Of a DNA stretch of 64,000 nt, positions 18,211 through 27,076 are shown one piece after another. The notes under the pieces were generated by a model, which was given only the letters and a program-made list of their open reading frames with translations, was not told where the DNA came from and searched no databases. The translations under genes were made by a program, and so were the position numbers. The stretch spans positions 62,001-126,000 of the forward strand of contig NZ_AMWJ02000004.1 in the NCBI RefSeq assembly GCF_000319305.2, in the 5' to 3' direction. The DNA comes from Pseudomonas bharatica CSV86 (GTDB lineage Bacteria > Pseudomonadota > Gammaproteobacteria > Pseudomonadales > Pseudomonadaceae). Numbering within the stretch: position 1 is the stretch's first letter; every line of letters starts with the position of its first letter.

Positions 18211-18860
18211 ATGTCGGTACTTGAACCTGCACCTTTCCCCAGGCGTATCCCCCGGTGCTGGATTTCGGACAGCAATTGTCCCGGGAACAACTTCTTGAAT
18301 CGGTCGAAAAGACCATGGCCCTGCATCATGGCGGGCCGGTCTGGCTGTTCGCCTACGGTTCGTTGATCTGGCGTCCGGAATGCCAATCGACCGAGCGGCG
18401 CCGTGGGCGCGTGCATGGCTATCACCGCGGGCTGTACCTGTGGTCCCACGAGCATCGCGGCACACCGGAGTGCCCGGGGCTGGTGTTCGGGCTCGACCGA
18501 GGCGGTTCGTGCAGCGGTTTCGCCTATCGCCTGCCCGAAGATACCTTGCAGGACTCGCTGCTGGCGCTGTGGCAGCGGGAGATGCCTTACCCGGCCTACA
18601 AGCCGCACTGGCTCAACTGCCGGCTGGATGACGGCAGCAAGGTCCAGGCCCTGGGCTTCGTGCTGGAGCGGCACCTGCCTTGCTATGCGGGAAATCTACC
18701 GGACAGCCTGCTCACGCACATCCTCGCCAGCGCCAAGGGGCGCTACGGCACCACCCGGGAGTATGTGGAGCAAACGCTGGAGGCGCTGCGCAGCCATGCA
18801 ATGCCGGACCGCAACCTTGAGGCGCGGTACAGGCGCTGTCATTCCCAGCAGGGGAATTGA
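18211..18860 (+). CDS. chaC: Gamma-glutamylcyclotransferase ChaC, probable N-terminal frameshift
   Basis: ChaC cleaves glutathione to 5-oxoproline and Cys-Gly. The main frame (codons from a GTG at 18255) has the substrate loop LFAYGSLIWRPEC, the acidic region WQREMPYPAY and the C-terminal GRYGTTREYVEQT. This frame stays open upstream to about 18225, reading PQAYPPVLDFGQQL, but has no start there. A different frame supplies ATG at 18211 and MSVLEPAPFP. One extra C in the run 18237-18240 would join them into a normal N-terminus. The GTG at 18255 has no clear ribosome site. The enzyme assignment is strong; the start and the frameshift are inference. Confidence 0.8.
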
Positions 18861-18873
18861 TGGCGTTGTCGAG

Positions 18874-18974
18874 GGCCCTATCGCTGGCAAGCCAGCTCCC
18901 ACAGGTTTAGGGCCTGGCACAAAACCTTGGTTGACCCGGACCTTGTGGGAGCTGGCTTGCCAGCGATGAGGCCC
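18874..18974. repeat. REP pair, inverted, between chaC and the oxidoreductase
   Basis: Two REP units (18874-18905 and 18941-18974) in opposite orientation separated by about 35 bp. Both carry the core ATCGCTGGCAAGCCAGC or its complement. Confidence 0.88.
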
Positions 18975-18981
18975 TTGAGGT

Positions 18982-19959
18982 TTACCTCACTTTCACCACC
19001 AACTTGCCCACCGCCTTGCGGCTAGCCAGTTGCTCGATCGCTTCCCCGGCCTCCGCCAGTGGATAGGTCTTCGACACCAGCGGTTTCAGCTTCCCTTCGG
19101 CAAACCAGGTAAACAATTGCTGGAAATTCGCCGCATTGTCCGCCGGCTGGCGCTGGGCGAATGATCCCCAGAACACGCCAAGCACCGCGCCGCCCTTGAG
19201 CAGCACCAGGTTCACCGGCAACTCGGGAATCCGCCCGCTGGCAAAGCCCACCACCAGCAGCCGTCCGTTCCATGCCAGGCCACGCACGGCCTGGTCGAAC
19301 AGGTCGCCGCCGACCGGGTCGTAGATCACATCGACGCCCTTGCCGGCGGTCAGGCGCTTGATTTCGTCCTTGAGGCTGGCCTGGCTGTAGTCGATCAGCT
19401 CATCCGCCCCGGCGGCCCTGGCGGTCTCCAGCTTGTCCGCGCTGCTGGCGGCCGCGATTACCCGCGCGCCCATGGCCTTGCCGATTTCCACCGCCGCCAG
19501 CCCGACACCGCCCGAGGCGCCCAGCACCAGCAGAGTCTCGCCCGGCTGCAATTGGCCACGCTGGCGCAAGGCGTGCATCGACGTGCCGTAGGTCATGCCG
19601 AAGGCCGATGCGGTGACGAAGTCCATGCCTTCGGGAATCGGCATCACGTTATAGGCCGGCACCGCCACCTGCTCGGCGAAACTGCCCCAGCCGGTCAGGG
19701 CCATGACCCGGTCGCCGGCCTGGAAGCCGCCAGCGCTTTCCCCGGCTGCGCTGACCACCCCTGCCGCTTCGCCACCAGGCGAAAACGGCAGGGGCGGCTT
19801 GAACTGGTACTTGCCTTCGATGATCAGGGTGTCAGGGAAATTGACGCTGGCTGCGTGCACGTCCAGGAGGATCTCGTTCTTCTTCGGTGCCGGGCTGGCG
19901 ACCTCTTCCAGCACCAGGTCGCTGGCCGGACCATGGGCTTTGCACAACAAGGCTTTCAT
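18982..19959 (-). CDS. NADPH:quinone oxidoreductase family protein (zinc-independent MDR)
   Basis: 325 aa from the ATG at 19959 (MKALLCKAHGP), the conserved family start; the open frame extends upstream but that part is not family-like. GroES-like domain about 1-120 (PFSPGGEAAGVVSAAGE), then a Rossmann domain with LVLGASGGVGLAAVEIGKA near 145 and DVIYDPVGGDLFDQAVRGL. No zinc-ligand cysteines are evident, as in the quinone reductase branch. Probably reduces quinones or enals with NADPH; the true substrate is unknown. It ends 8 bp from the REP pair. Confidence 0.87.
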   Translation of the reverse strand: MKALLCKAHGPASDLVLEEVASPAPKKNEILLDVHAASVNFPDTLIIEGKYQFKPPLPFSPGGEAAGVVSAAGESAGGFQAGDRVMALTGWGSFAEQVAVPAYNVMPIPEGMDFVTASAFGMTYGTSMHALRQRGQLQPGETLLVLGASGGVGLAAVEIGKAMGARVIAAASSADKLETARAAGADELIDYSQASLKDEIKRLTAGKGVDVIYDPVGGDLFDQAVRGLAWNGRLLVVGFASGRIPELPVNLVLLKGGAVLGVFWGSFAQRQPADNAANFQQLFTWFAEGKLKPLVSKTYPLAEAGEAIEQLASRKAVGKLVVKVR

Positions 19960-20122
19960 CGGGGCTATTCCTTTGCGAGGGGTGGCCGATAAGTGTAGGT
20001 AGGCGAGGGGCCGGGTCAACGAGCATGGCCTGGCCTGAATAGGCCGGCATAAGCCAGCCCGGGCTTGGGTTTGCCAGGCGCGCTGGGTATGCTGGCGACC
20101 CATTGTTTCGAGGAGCGAGTTC

Positions 20123-20530
20123 GTGAAAGCGTGGATCCTGGTGGTACTGGCACTGATGCTGCCAGCAGCGGCAATGGCCGAAGAAGAGAAGGAAGGCGCG
20201 GCGCCCAAGGTGTCCTATGTCAGTCTGAACCCGCCATTCGTCGGCAACTACGCTCTCGACGGCAGCCCGCGCCTGCGGGTGTACAAGGCCGACGTGGCGC
20301 TCAAGGTCACCGGCGACGCCGATGCTGCCGCGGTCAAGCACCACGAGCCGCTGATCCGCAACCAGCTGGTGGCGCTGTTCACCCAGCAGCCGCTGGATGC
20401 CATGAGCAATGTCGAGGCCAAGGAAAAGCTGCGCCAGGAAGCCCTCAAGCAGGTCCAGCAGGTGCTGGAAAACGAAGAAGGCCGCCCGGTCGTCGAAGAC
20501 CTGCTGTTCAACAACCTGATCGTCCAGTAG
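20123..20530 (+). CDS. FliL-like flagellar basal-body-associated family protein
   Basis: 135 aa. GTG start at 20123 with GAGGAG about 7 bases upstream. The N-terminus (MKAWILVVLALMLPAAAMAE) is a cleavable signal. The mature part has YVSLNPPFVGNYA, RNQLVALFTQQPLDAMSNVE and a C-terminal VEDLLFNNLIVQ, the FliL periplasmic domain pattern. Authentic FliL keeps its membrane anchor and lies in a flagellar operon; this copy has a cleavable signal and no flagellar neighbours, so a non-flagellar role is likely. It ends immediately beside the convergent permease stop, with no gap. Confidence 0.8.
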   Translation: MKAWILVVLALMLPAAAMAEEEKEGAAPKVSYVSLNPPFVGNYALDGSPRLRVYKADVALKVTGDADAAAVKHHEPLIRNQLVALFTQQPLDAMSNVEAKEKLRQEALKQVQQVLENEEGRPVVEDLLFNNLIVQ

Positions 20531-21639
20531 TCACGAGGCCAGGCTGCGGCGAAAGCGCGCCAGGGCGATCACGAAGAAGGCCAGGCCGATCGCCGCCAGG
20601 GCCAGCAGGTCCGGCCAGACCACGTTGACTCCGGCGTCGCGGAACAGAATGGCGGCGCCGAGGCTGACGAAGTGGGTCGAAGGCGATAGCTGCATCACCC
20701 ATTGCAACCATTGCGGCATGCTGTCCAGCGGCGTGCTGCCCCCGAGAGCAGCAGCATCGGGATGATCACCGGAATCGCCAGCAGGCCGAACTGCGGTGTC
20801 GAACGTGCCAGGGTCGCGAGGAAGATCCCCAGCGCGGTGCTGGCGAACAGATACAGTGCGGTCACTCCGAGAAACAGCCCCAGCGAGCCCGCCAGCGGCA
20901 CGCCCAAAGCCCACTTCACGATCACTTCCAGCGACACCCAGGTGCACAGCACGACTACCAGCGCGTTGCTGGCGATTTTCGCCAGCATGATTTCCAGTGC
21001 CGTCAGGGGCAGCACCAGCAGGTGATCGAGTGTGCCGTGCTCGCGTTCGCGCAGTAGCGCCGTGCCGGTCAGGACGATGGCAAGGATGGTGATGTTGTTG
21101 ATGATCTGGATCACCGCGAGGAACCAGCCGCCCTCCAGGTTGGGATTGAACAGCGCCCGCGGTTCCAGCTGGATCGGCGGGCGATTGGCGGCGTTGGCGT
21201 AATCGAGTAGTTCGCGTTCGAAGATCCGTGCAATGTAGCCCGCACCCATGAACGCCTGGCTCATTGCCGTGGCATCGACATTGATCTGGATTTCCGGGGA
21301 GCGCCCGGCCAGCAGGTCGGTATGGAAATTCACCGGGATATTGATGACGAAAGTGAACAGGCCGTGGTCCAGGCTGCGGTCCATCTGCCCGTAGGCCAGC
21401 GGCACCGCCGCCTGGAACTCCGGTGGTTGCAGGGCCTCGGCGAGCTTGCGCGAGACCGGGCTGCGGTCCTCGTCGACCACCGCGACACTGGCGTTATGCA
21501 CACCGATCACCGAGCCTGCCGCCGGCATGTAGATGGCCACGCTGAAGGCGTAGAGCAGGAACAGCAGCAGGACACTGTCGTGGCGCAGGCTGGTCAGTTC
21601 CTTCAGGCCCAGGCGCAGGATATGGGCGAGACGCTGCAT
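20531..21639 (-). CDS. ABC-2 type permease (YhhJ-like), frameshifted as sequenced
   Basis: The first frame from 21639 reads MQRLAHILRLGLKELTSLRH and continues through several membrane segments (GHEE-like REREHGTLDHLLVLPLTALE) to IPMLLLSG, then goes out of frame. The remaining conserved end (STPLDSMPQWLQWVMQLSPS ... RFRRSLAS) is in another frame that stops at 20531. One extra G (plus-strand C) in the five-base run 20739-20743 joins them into 369 aa. The start overlaps the RbbA-like stop (TGATG). Third gene of a HlyD / double-ABC / permease exporter like E. coli yhiI-rbbA-yhhJ. Confidence 0.85.
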
Positions 21640-24359
21640 CAGGCCTCCTGTTTCTTCAGCATGACCAGGCTCAACCCGGTGAACGCGGCGAAAAAGCCCA
21701 GCAGCGCCAGGCACTGCGGCCACAGCTCGCGCAGGTCGAGGGCCTTGGTAAAGGTGCCGACGGCGATGTCGAGGAAGTAGCCCGCCGGGAACAGCTGGCC
21801 CATCAGCGCCGCCGAGCCGTCGAGGGACGAACGCGGCACGATCAGCCCGGAAAACTGGATGGTCGGCAGGCTGGTGAGGATCATGGTGCCGAGGATGGCC
21901 GCGATCTGGGTGCGAGTGAAGGCGGAAATCAGCAGGCCGAGGCTGGTGGTCGCCAGCAGGTACAGCACGCCGCCGCAGGCCAGGGCCAGGGCGCTGCCCT
22001 TGAACGGTACACCGAACAGCCAGCGGTTCATTGCCACCAGCAAGGCCAGGTTGACCAGGCTCACCGCCAGGTACGGCACCTGTTTGCCGAGAAGAAACTC
22101 CAGGCGGGTCAGGGGCGTGGCGTAGAAGTTGGTGATCGAACCCAGTTCTTTTTCCCGGACGATGCCCAGCGCGGTGAGCATCGCCGGGATGAAGGCGAGG
22201 ATCAGCGCCATCACCCCCGGGCCGATGGCGTTCACGCTGACTACGTCCTGGTTGTAGCGGAACCGGGTTTCCAGTTTTACCGCCGCCTGGCGCGGTTGCG
22301 CCGGGCTGCTCAGGGCCGCCAGTTGCTCGAGGTTGGCCTGGTGCACTGCCTCGACATAGTTACGGCTGGTTTCGGCGCGGAACGGCATGCCGCCGTCGAG
22401 CCAGGCAGCGACCACCGGCTGGCGCCCGGCCATCAGGTCGCGCCCGAAACCCGGCGGGATTTCCAGGGCCAGCTTGATCTCCGAACGTTGCAGGCGCTGG
22501 TGCAACTGCTGCGGGTCGCGGATGGGCGGTTGTTCGGCGAAGTAGCGCGAGCCGCGGAAGGCTTCCAGATAGGCCCGGCTTTGCGGGCTCTGGTCCTGGT
22601 CGTAGACGGCGAACGCGAGGTTCTCCACATCCAGGGAGATGCCGAAGCCGAAGATGACCATCATGAACAGCGCACCGGCCAGGGCGAAGGCCAGGCGCAC
22701 CTTGTCGCGCAGCAGCTCCTTGCCCTCGCGGCTGGCCACCGCGACCAGCCGGGTCAGGCTGAAGCCGCGACGTGGTGGCGGACTGGCCGGGCCGGCAGGG
22801 TTGTCCAGATTGGCCTGCGGTGTATCCAGCGCGCCACCCTGGGCCTGTTCCAGGCAGGTGACGAAGGCGTCCTCCAGCGTCTCGCCGCCGTACCGCACCT
22901 GCAGCGCCGCAGGCGTGTCGCAGGCCAGCACCGTGCCGGCGTGCATCAGCGAAATGCGATCGCAACGCAGGGCTTCGTTCATGAAGTGGGTGGAAAGGAA
23001 AATGGTGACGCCCTGTTCGCGCGACAGCTCGACAAGCAAGCGCCAGAAGTCGTCGCGGGCGGCGGGATCGACGCCCGAGGTCGGTTCGTCGAGGATCAGC
23101 ACTTCCGGGCGATGCAGCACCGCCACGGCCAGCGACAGGCGTTGCCGCAGGCCCAGCGGCAGGGCGCCGGACTGCTGGTCGGCCACCTCGCCGAGGTCGA
23201 AGCGCTCGATCAGTTCGGCGATCCGTGGCGTGCTGTCGGCCTTGTCCAGGTCGAACAGGCGGGCGTGCAGTTCGAGGTTCTGGCGCACGCTGAGCTCGCC
23301 GTACAGCGAGAAGCTCTGTGACATGAAGCCGACCCGCTTGCGTGTGGCCAGGTCCCTGGCGTCCACCGGCCTGCCGAGGAGGGTGGCGCTGCCTTCGCTG
23401 GCCGGCATCAGGCCGGTGAGCACCTTCATGGTGGTGGTCTTGCCGCAACCGTTGGACCCGAGGAAACCGAAGATCTCGCCGCGACCGATGGCGAAGCTCA
23501 CCTTGTTCACCGCGGTGAAGTCCCCGAAGCGCAGGGTCAGGTCATGGGCCTCGATGGCGATGCTGTGGTCCTGGCTGTCCTGGGGTGGAATCCGCAAGGG
23601 CTCGGCGTCGTGCCGGCGATCACCCTGGAAATGGGTGAAGGCTTCGTCCAGCTTGCCGCCCGGGGTGACGCTGGCCAGTTCGCTGCTCAGGCCGGCGGCG
23701 ATCAACTGGCCGCGGTCGAGCATCAGGCAGTGTTCGAACTGCTCGGCTTCCTCCATGTAGGCCGTCGCCACCAGCAGCGTCAGTTGCGGCCGCTGCTGGC
23801 GCACACGCTCCACCAGCTCCCAGAAACGCCGCCGTGACAGCGGATCGACACCCGTGGTGGGTTCGTCGAGGATCAGCAGGTCCGGCTCGTGGATCAGCGC
23901 GCAGCACAGGCCGAGCTTCTGCTTCATGCCACCGGACAGCTTGCCCGCTGGGCGCTCGGCGAAGCGGGCGAGGTCGGTGGCGTCGAGCAGGGTCTGCATG
24001 CGCGCATCGCATTCGCTGCGGGACAGGCCGAACAGGGTGGCGAAAAAGCGGATGTTCTCGCTGATCGACAGGTCCGGGTACAGGTTGCCGCCCAGGCCCT
24101 GGGGCATGAAGGCGATCAGCGGGTACAGGCTGGCGCGGTGCGAGCGCTTGCGGATCGGCCCGCCGAGGACTTCCAGCTCGCCCTGCTGCAGGCGCTTTAC
24201 CCCGGCGATCAGGCCGAGCAAGGTCGATTTGCCGGCGCCGTCCGGGCCGATCAGCCCGCAGCGGGTGCCGGCGGGGAGGTCAAAGGTGATGTCGCGCAGG
24301 GCTTGCAGCGCGCCGTAGCGGTGATCGATCCCGCTCGCCCGCAGCGCCAGGGCGCTCAT
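21639..24359 (-). CDS. RbbA/YhiH-like fused double ABC ATPase and permease
   Basis: 906 aa. The first ABC domain has Walker A GPDGAGKST (38-46) and signature LSGGMKQKL; the second has GSNGCGKTT (about 305) and the degenerate signature LPLGLRQRLS. From about residue 545 an ABC-2 membrane domain follows, with an extracytoplasmic loop around AVYDQDQSPQSRAYLEAF and C-terminal membrane helices. This matches E. coli RbbA, described as ribosome-associated, but genomic context here is a tripartite exporter. It starts inside the end of the HlyD gene (ATGA overlap) and is coupled to the permease downstream. Confidence 0.9.
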   Translation of the reverse strand: MSALALRASGIDHRYGALQALRDITFDLPAGTRCGLIGPDGAGKSTLLGLIAGVKRLQQGELEVLGGPIRKRSHRASLYPLIAFMPQGLGGNLYPDLSISENIRFFATLFGLSRSECDARMQTLLDATDLARFAERPAGKLSGGMKQKLGLCCALIHEPDLLILDEPTTGVDPLSRRRFWELVERVRQQRPQLTLLVATAYMEEAEQFEHCLMLDRGQLIAAGLSSELASVTPGGKLDEAFTHFQGDRRHDAEPLRIPPQDSQDHSIAIEAHDLTLRFGDFTAVNKVSFAIGRGEIFGFLGSNGCGKTTTMKVLTGLMPASEGSATLLGRPVDARDLATRKRVGFMSQSFSLYGELSVRQNLELHARLFDLDKADSTPRIAELIERFDLGEVADQQSGALPLGLRQRLSLAVAVLHRPEVLILDEPTSGVDPAARDDFWRLLVELSREQGVTIFLSTHFMNEALRCDRISLMHAGTVLACDTPAALQVRYGGETLEDAFVTCLEQAQGGALDTPQANLDNPAGPASPPPRRGFSLTRLVAVASREGKELLRDKVRLAFALAGALFMMVIFGFGISLDVENLAFAVYDQDQSPQSRAYLEAFRGSRYFAEQPPIRDPQQLHQRLQRSEIKLALEIPPGFGRDLMAGRQPVVAAWLDGGMPFRAETSRNYVEAVHQANLEQLAALSSPAQPRQAAVKLETRFRYNQDVVSVNAIGPGVMALILAFIPAMLTALGIVREKELGSITNFYATPLTRLEFLLGKQVPYLAVSLVNLALLVAMNRWLFGVPFKGSALALACGGVLYLLATTSLGLLISAFTRTQIAAILGTMILTSLPTIQFSGLIVPRSSLDGSAALMGQLFPAGYFLDIAVGTFTKALDLRELWPQCLALLGFFAAFTGLSLVMLKKQEA

Positions 24360-25321
24360 TGCAGGTTGGCCGGCCAGTCCACGGAGGTGGTGCGCACGTA
24401 GCCGGCCCCGGGCATGCCGGGCTTGGCCTGGGGCACCGCGTCGGGTGTGGTCAGGCGCAGTTTCACCCGGAACACCAGCTTCTGCCGCTCGTCACGGGTT
24501 TCCACCTGTTTGGGGGTGAACTGCGCCTTGGCCGCGACGAAGGCAATCTTCGCCGGCAGAGCCTGGTCGGGAAGGGCGTCGAGGACGATGCGGGCCTCGT
24601 CGCCGACCGTCAGGCGGCCGGTGGTCGATGCGGGCAGGTACAGGTTCATGTACTGGTCGCCGGGGTCGATCAGCAGCAGTACGCGACCGCCGGCACCCAG
24701 CACTTCGCCCGGCTCGGCCAGGCGCAACTGGATTACGCCGTCTAGCGGCGCGCGCAGGCTGCTGTCGTCGATCTCGCTGGTCAGTTGGGCAACCTGGGCC
24801 TCGGCCGCACCGATCGCCGCCTTGATCGCCGCCAACTGTGCACGGGCGGCAACCACTGCAGAATTGCTGGTGTCGAAGCGCGCCTGTTGCTGGTCGAGCA
24901 ACTGCTGGCTGGCGTACTTGCGCTGGAACAGTTCCTTGATCCGCTTCAATTCCTGGCTGGCCAGCAACTGTTCGCTCTGGCGCAGTTGCACGGTGGCCTG
25001 GGCGGCGGCGAAGTTTTCCCGGGCTCGCAGGACTTCGGCCTCGGCCTGGCTGCGCTGGGCTTCGAGGGTACGGGTATCGATGCGGGCGAGAAGCTGGCCA
25101 CGGACGACCTTGTCGCCTTCGTCGACCAGCACTTCTGCAAGGCGCCCGGGGATTTTGCTGGCGATCTGCACCTCGGTGGCTTCGAGTCGCCCGTTGCCCA
25201 TGGCCAGGCCCTCGGGCAGGCGGTCATGCAGGGATTTCCAGTAGCCCAGGCCTCCGGCCGCCAGCAGCAGCGCAATCAGTGCGCCGGCGAAGATCCTGGG
25301 TGTATGTTGGCTCATCGACAT
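24356..25321 (-). CDS. HlyD-family periplasmic adaptor (YhiI-like)
   Basis: 321 aa. One N-terminal membrane anchor (about 10-27), a lipoyl-like half motif VQIASKIPGRLAEVLVDEGD, a long coiled-coil hairpin (about 80-190) and the second half SLRAPLDGVIQLRLAEPGE. It bridges an inner-membrane ABC pump to an outer-membrane channel. First gene of the three-gene exporter. The start at 25321 is favoured over an ATG six bases inside because AGGA lies at a better distance. The transported substrate is unknown. Confidence 0.9.
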   Translation of the reverse strand: MSMSQHTPRIFAGALIALLLAAGGLGYWKSLHDRLPEGLAMGNGRLEATEVQIASKIPGRLAEVLVDEGDKVVRGQLLARIDTRTLEAQRSQAEAEVLRARENFAAAQATVQLRQSEQLLASQELKRIKELFQRKYASQQLLDQQQARFDTSNSAVVAARAQLAAIKAAIGAAEAQVAQLTSEIDDSSLRAPLDGVIQLRLAEPGEVLGAGGRVLLLIDPGDQYMNLYLPASTTGRLTVGDEARIVLDALPDQALPAKIAFVAAKAQFTPKQVETRDERQKLVFRVKLRLTTPDAVPQAKPGMPGAGYVRTTSVDWPANLQ

Positions 25322-25415
25322 GGTTTCGCATCCTGCTTACGTACGCGTCAGAGTGTGACGGACCACCTGCCCTGGTGGGTTGATTAGCGTCAAATGAGTT
25401 CCGATCCTACCCCGT

Positions 25416-25865
25416 TCAGCGAAGATTGAGTATTGCCGCCCATTGCTCCGCTGTGACCGGCATCACAGACAGGCGACTGCCCTTCTGCACCAGCGGCAGT
25501 TCGGCAAGGGCGGCCTGCTGCTTGAGGTAGCCAAGGCCCAGGACCTTGCGGAAGGTTTCCACATGGGCCACATCCACTGCGCTCCAGGGGTTTTTCTCGG
25601 CGCTGGCCTTGGCGTCGTGGTAGTGGCTCTGCGGGTCCAGTGCGGTCGGATCCGGATAGGCACCGGCGCTGATCCGGGCGATGCCGGCGATCCCCGGCTC
25701 GGGGCAGCTGGAATGATAGAAAAAGAACGGGTCACCGACCGCCATCGCGCGCAGGAAATTGCGCGCCTGGTAATTGCGCACGCCGTCCCAGCGTGCCTCG
25801 CCAAGACGGGCCAGATCCTCGATGGACAGCTCGTCGGGTTCGGATTTCATCAGCCAATACGCCAT
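25416..25865 (-). CDS. EVE domain-containing protein
   Basis: 149 aa, whole protein is one EVE (PUA-like) domain. Family marks: MAYWLMKSEPDELSIEDLA at the start, WDGVRNYQARNFLRAM, DPFFFYHSSC, and VDVAHVETFRKVLGL. EVE domains read modified bases in nucleic acids, and stand-alone bacterial members occur near housekeeping genes. Start at 25865 matches the conserved MAYWL; an upstream in-frame start is unsupported. Confidence 0.88.
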   Translation of the reverse strand: MAYWLMKSEPDELSIEDLARLGEARWDGVRNYQARNFLRAMAVGDPFFFYHSSCPEPGIAGIARISAGAYPDPTALDPQSHYHDAKASAEKNPWSAVDVAHVETFRKVLGLGYLKQQAALAELPLVQKGSRLSVMPVTAEQWAAILNLR

Positions 25866-26052
25866 GGATTCGCTACCTGTTTTGCTTTGAAACAACCTGT
25901 TGCATCAAACCGACGACTGGTTGACGTCAAGGTTTGCGTGCAGACGCGCGTTGTCGGAAAATGCGCCAAATTTTTTCAGCTTGACGCTGCTGCACGGCTT
26001 ATAACAAGAACCGCTGCGGACATCGTGATGAGTTTGCCTGAGGGGGCAATCG

Positions 26053-26211
26053 ATGAATCGCAAACCGGATTTGTTCTGGGTACTCGTCTTCGTGTTCGGT
26101 CTTGGCGTGGTCACCACCGGTTACGCCCAGAGCTTCTGGGAGCGCAAGGCCGACGCTGCCTACCAGATGCCGGTCGTTCCTGCGCAAGCCCAGGCCCAGG
26201 TCCAGCGCTGA
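26053..26211 (+). CDS. Small single-pass membrane protein, 52 aa, unknown function
   Basis: ATG at 26053 is preceded by AGGGGG about 6 bases away. It encodes MNRKPDLFWVLVFVFGLGVV, then TTGYAQSFWERK and an Ala/Gln/Pro-rich tail ending at 26211. This gives one hydrophobic helix (about 8-25) that could be an anchor or an uncleaved signal. Base use at third positions is GC-rich, as in neighbouring genes. It ends 1 bp before the 3' end of the convergent 5-FCL gene. I do not recognise a named family. Confidence 0.7.
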   Translation: MNRKPDLFWVLVFVFGLGVVTTGYAQSFWERKADAAYQMPVVPAQAQAQVQR

Positions 26212-26212
26212 T

Positions 26213-26818
26213 TCAGCGCGCCAGGTACCAGCCTTTGTCCGATACCGTTCCCTGTAGCGGAACGTCCCAACTGGCCTGCGCCAGACGCTCAACTTTCTGG
26301 CATTCATGTGCCAGCCCCAGCAGCAAGGGTTTCTTCCAGGCCTTGCGACGACCCTGATAGGCCAGGCTGCGGTCATAGAAGCCACCGCCCATTCCCAGGC
26401 GCCCGCCCAGTTCATCGAATCCCACCAGCGGCAGCAGGATCAGGTCCAGCGCCCAGACCGGGCGTTGCCGTGCGAGGCTGATAGTCGGCTCGGGAATGCG
26501 GAAGCGGTTGGGGCGCAGTTTTTCCCCGTGCTCGAAGCGCTGGAAGGCCATCTTGGTCCGCGGCCAGGCATGCAGCACCGGCAGGTAGGTGCACTTGCCA
26601 CGGCGCTGGGCCTCGCGCAGCAACAAGCGCGGGTCGATCTCGCTGTCATTGGGCAGGTACAGGGCGATATGCCGGGCACGGCGGAACAGCGGATGCTGCG
26701 CCAGTTGCCGGTACAGGCCGCGAGCGGCGCGGCGTTGCTCGGCCGGCGTCAGGGCGCGGCGGGCATTGCGAAGCAGGCGGCGAAGTTGGGGGCGGGTCAG
26801 CGACGCGGTGTCGGTCAT
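26213..26818 (-). CDS. 5-formyltetrahydrofolate cyclo-ligase
   Basis: 201 aa from the ATG at 26818 (MTDTASLTRPQLRRLLRNAR); the open frame extends upstream into non-conserved sequence. Family marks are the substrate stretch YLPNDSEIDPRLLL, YLPVLHAWPRTKMAFQRF and the ATP-phosphate loop GRLGMGGGFYDRSLAY. Converts 5-formyl-THF to 5,10-methenyl-THF with ATP. It lies just downstream of 6S RNA on the same strand, the conserved zapA-ssrS-fau order of gammaproteobacteria. Confidence 0.93.
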   Translation of the reverse strand: MTDTASLTRPQLRRLLRNARRALTPAEQRRAARGLYRQLAQHPLFRRARHIALYLPNDSEIDPRLLLREAQRRGKCTYLPVLHAWPRTKMAFQRFEHGEKLRPNRFRIPEPTISLARQRPVWALDLILLPLVGFDELGGRLGMGGGFYDRSLAYQGRRKAWKKPLLLGLAHECQKVERLAQASWDVPLQGTVSDKGWYLAR

Positions 26819-26839
26819 GGCACGGGCGATCCCTAGGGA

Positions 26840-26871
26840 TGCCTGCGCGGAGGAAGTAAGGTGCGCAGGCA
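26840..26871 (-). repeat. 9-bp stem hairpin between 6S RNA and the cyclo-ligase gene
   Basis: Arms TGCCTGCGC and GCGCAGGCA are separated by 14 bases, between the 3' end of 6S RNA and the cyclo-ligase start. No T-run follows, so it may be a processing or partial-termination structure rather than a full terminator. Confidence 0.5.
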
Positions 26872-26875
26872 AAGG

Positions 26876-27057
26876 AAGCAGGCTCCCCGACGAACCGCTG
26901 TCGGTGTAGCCCTTGAACCCGAAAGTTCAAGGTGGAGATTGCAGGAGGCGTTAAGGCTTTCCGTCAAGCGGACATGCACACCGGCCCCACGTGCAACCCC
27001 CGTGGTTGTGCGTATCGGCTCAGGGACATGACCGACTGGCAAGCACTCCAGGGAGTG
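26876..27057 (-). ncRNA. ssrS: 6S RNA
   Basis: On the minus strand the conserved 6S blocks appear in order: CCCTGAGCCGATA, GTGTGCATGTCCG, GAAAGCCTTAA, CACCTTGAAC, GGGTTCAAGGGCTACA. The ends can pair (CTCCC at about 27055 with GGGGAG at 26883-26888), forming the long closing stem. Position between zapA and the cyclo-ligase gene is the classical ssrS locus. 6S RNA mimics an open promoter and sequesters sigma70 RNA polymerase. Ends are estimated from pairing, so uncertain by several bases. Confidence 0.93.
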
Positions 27058-27076
27058 GGGCGGAGTATACAGAAAG

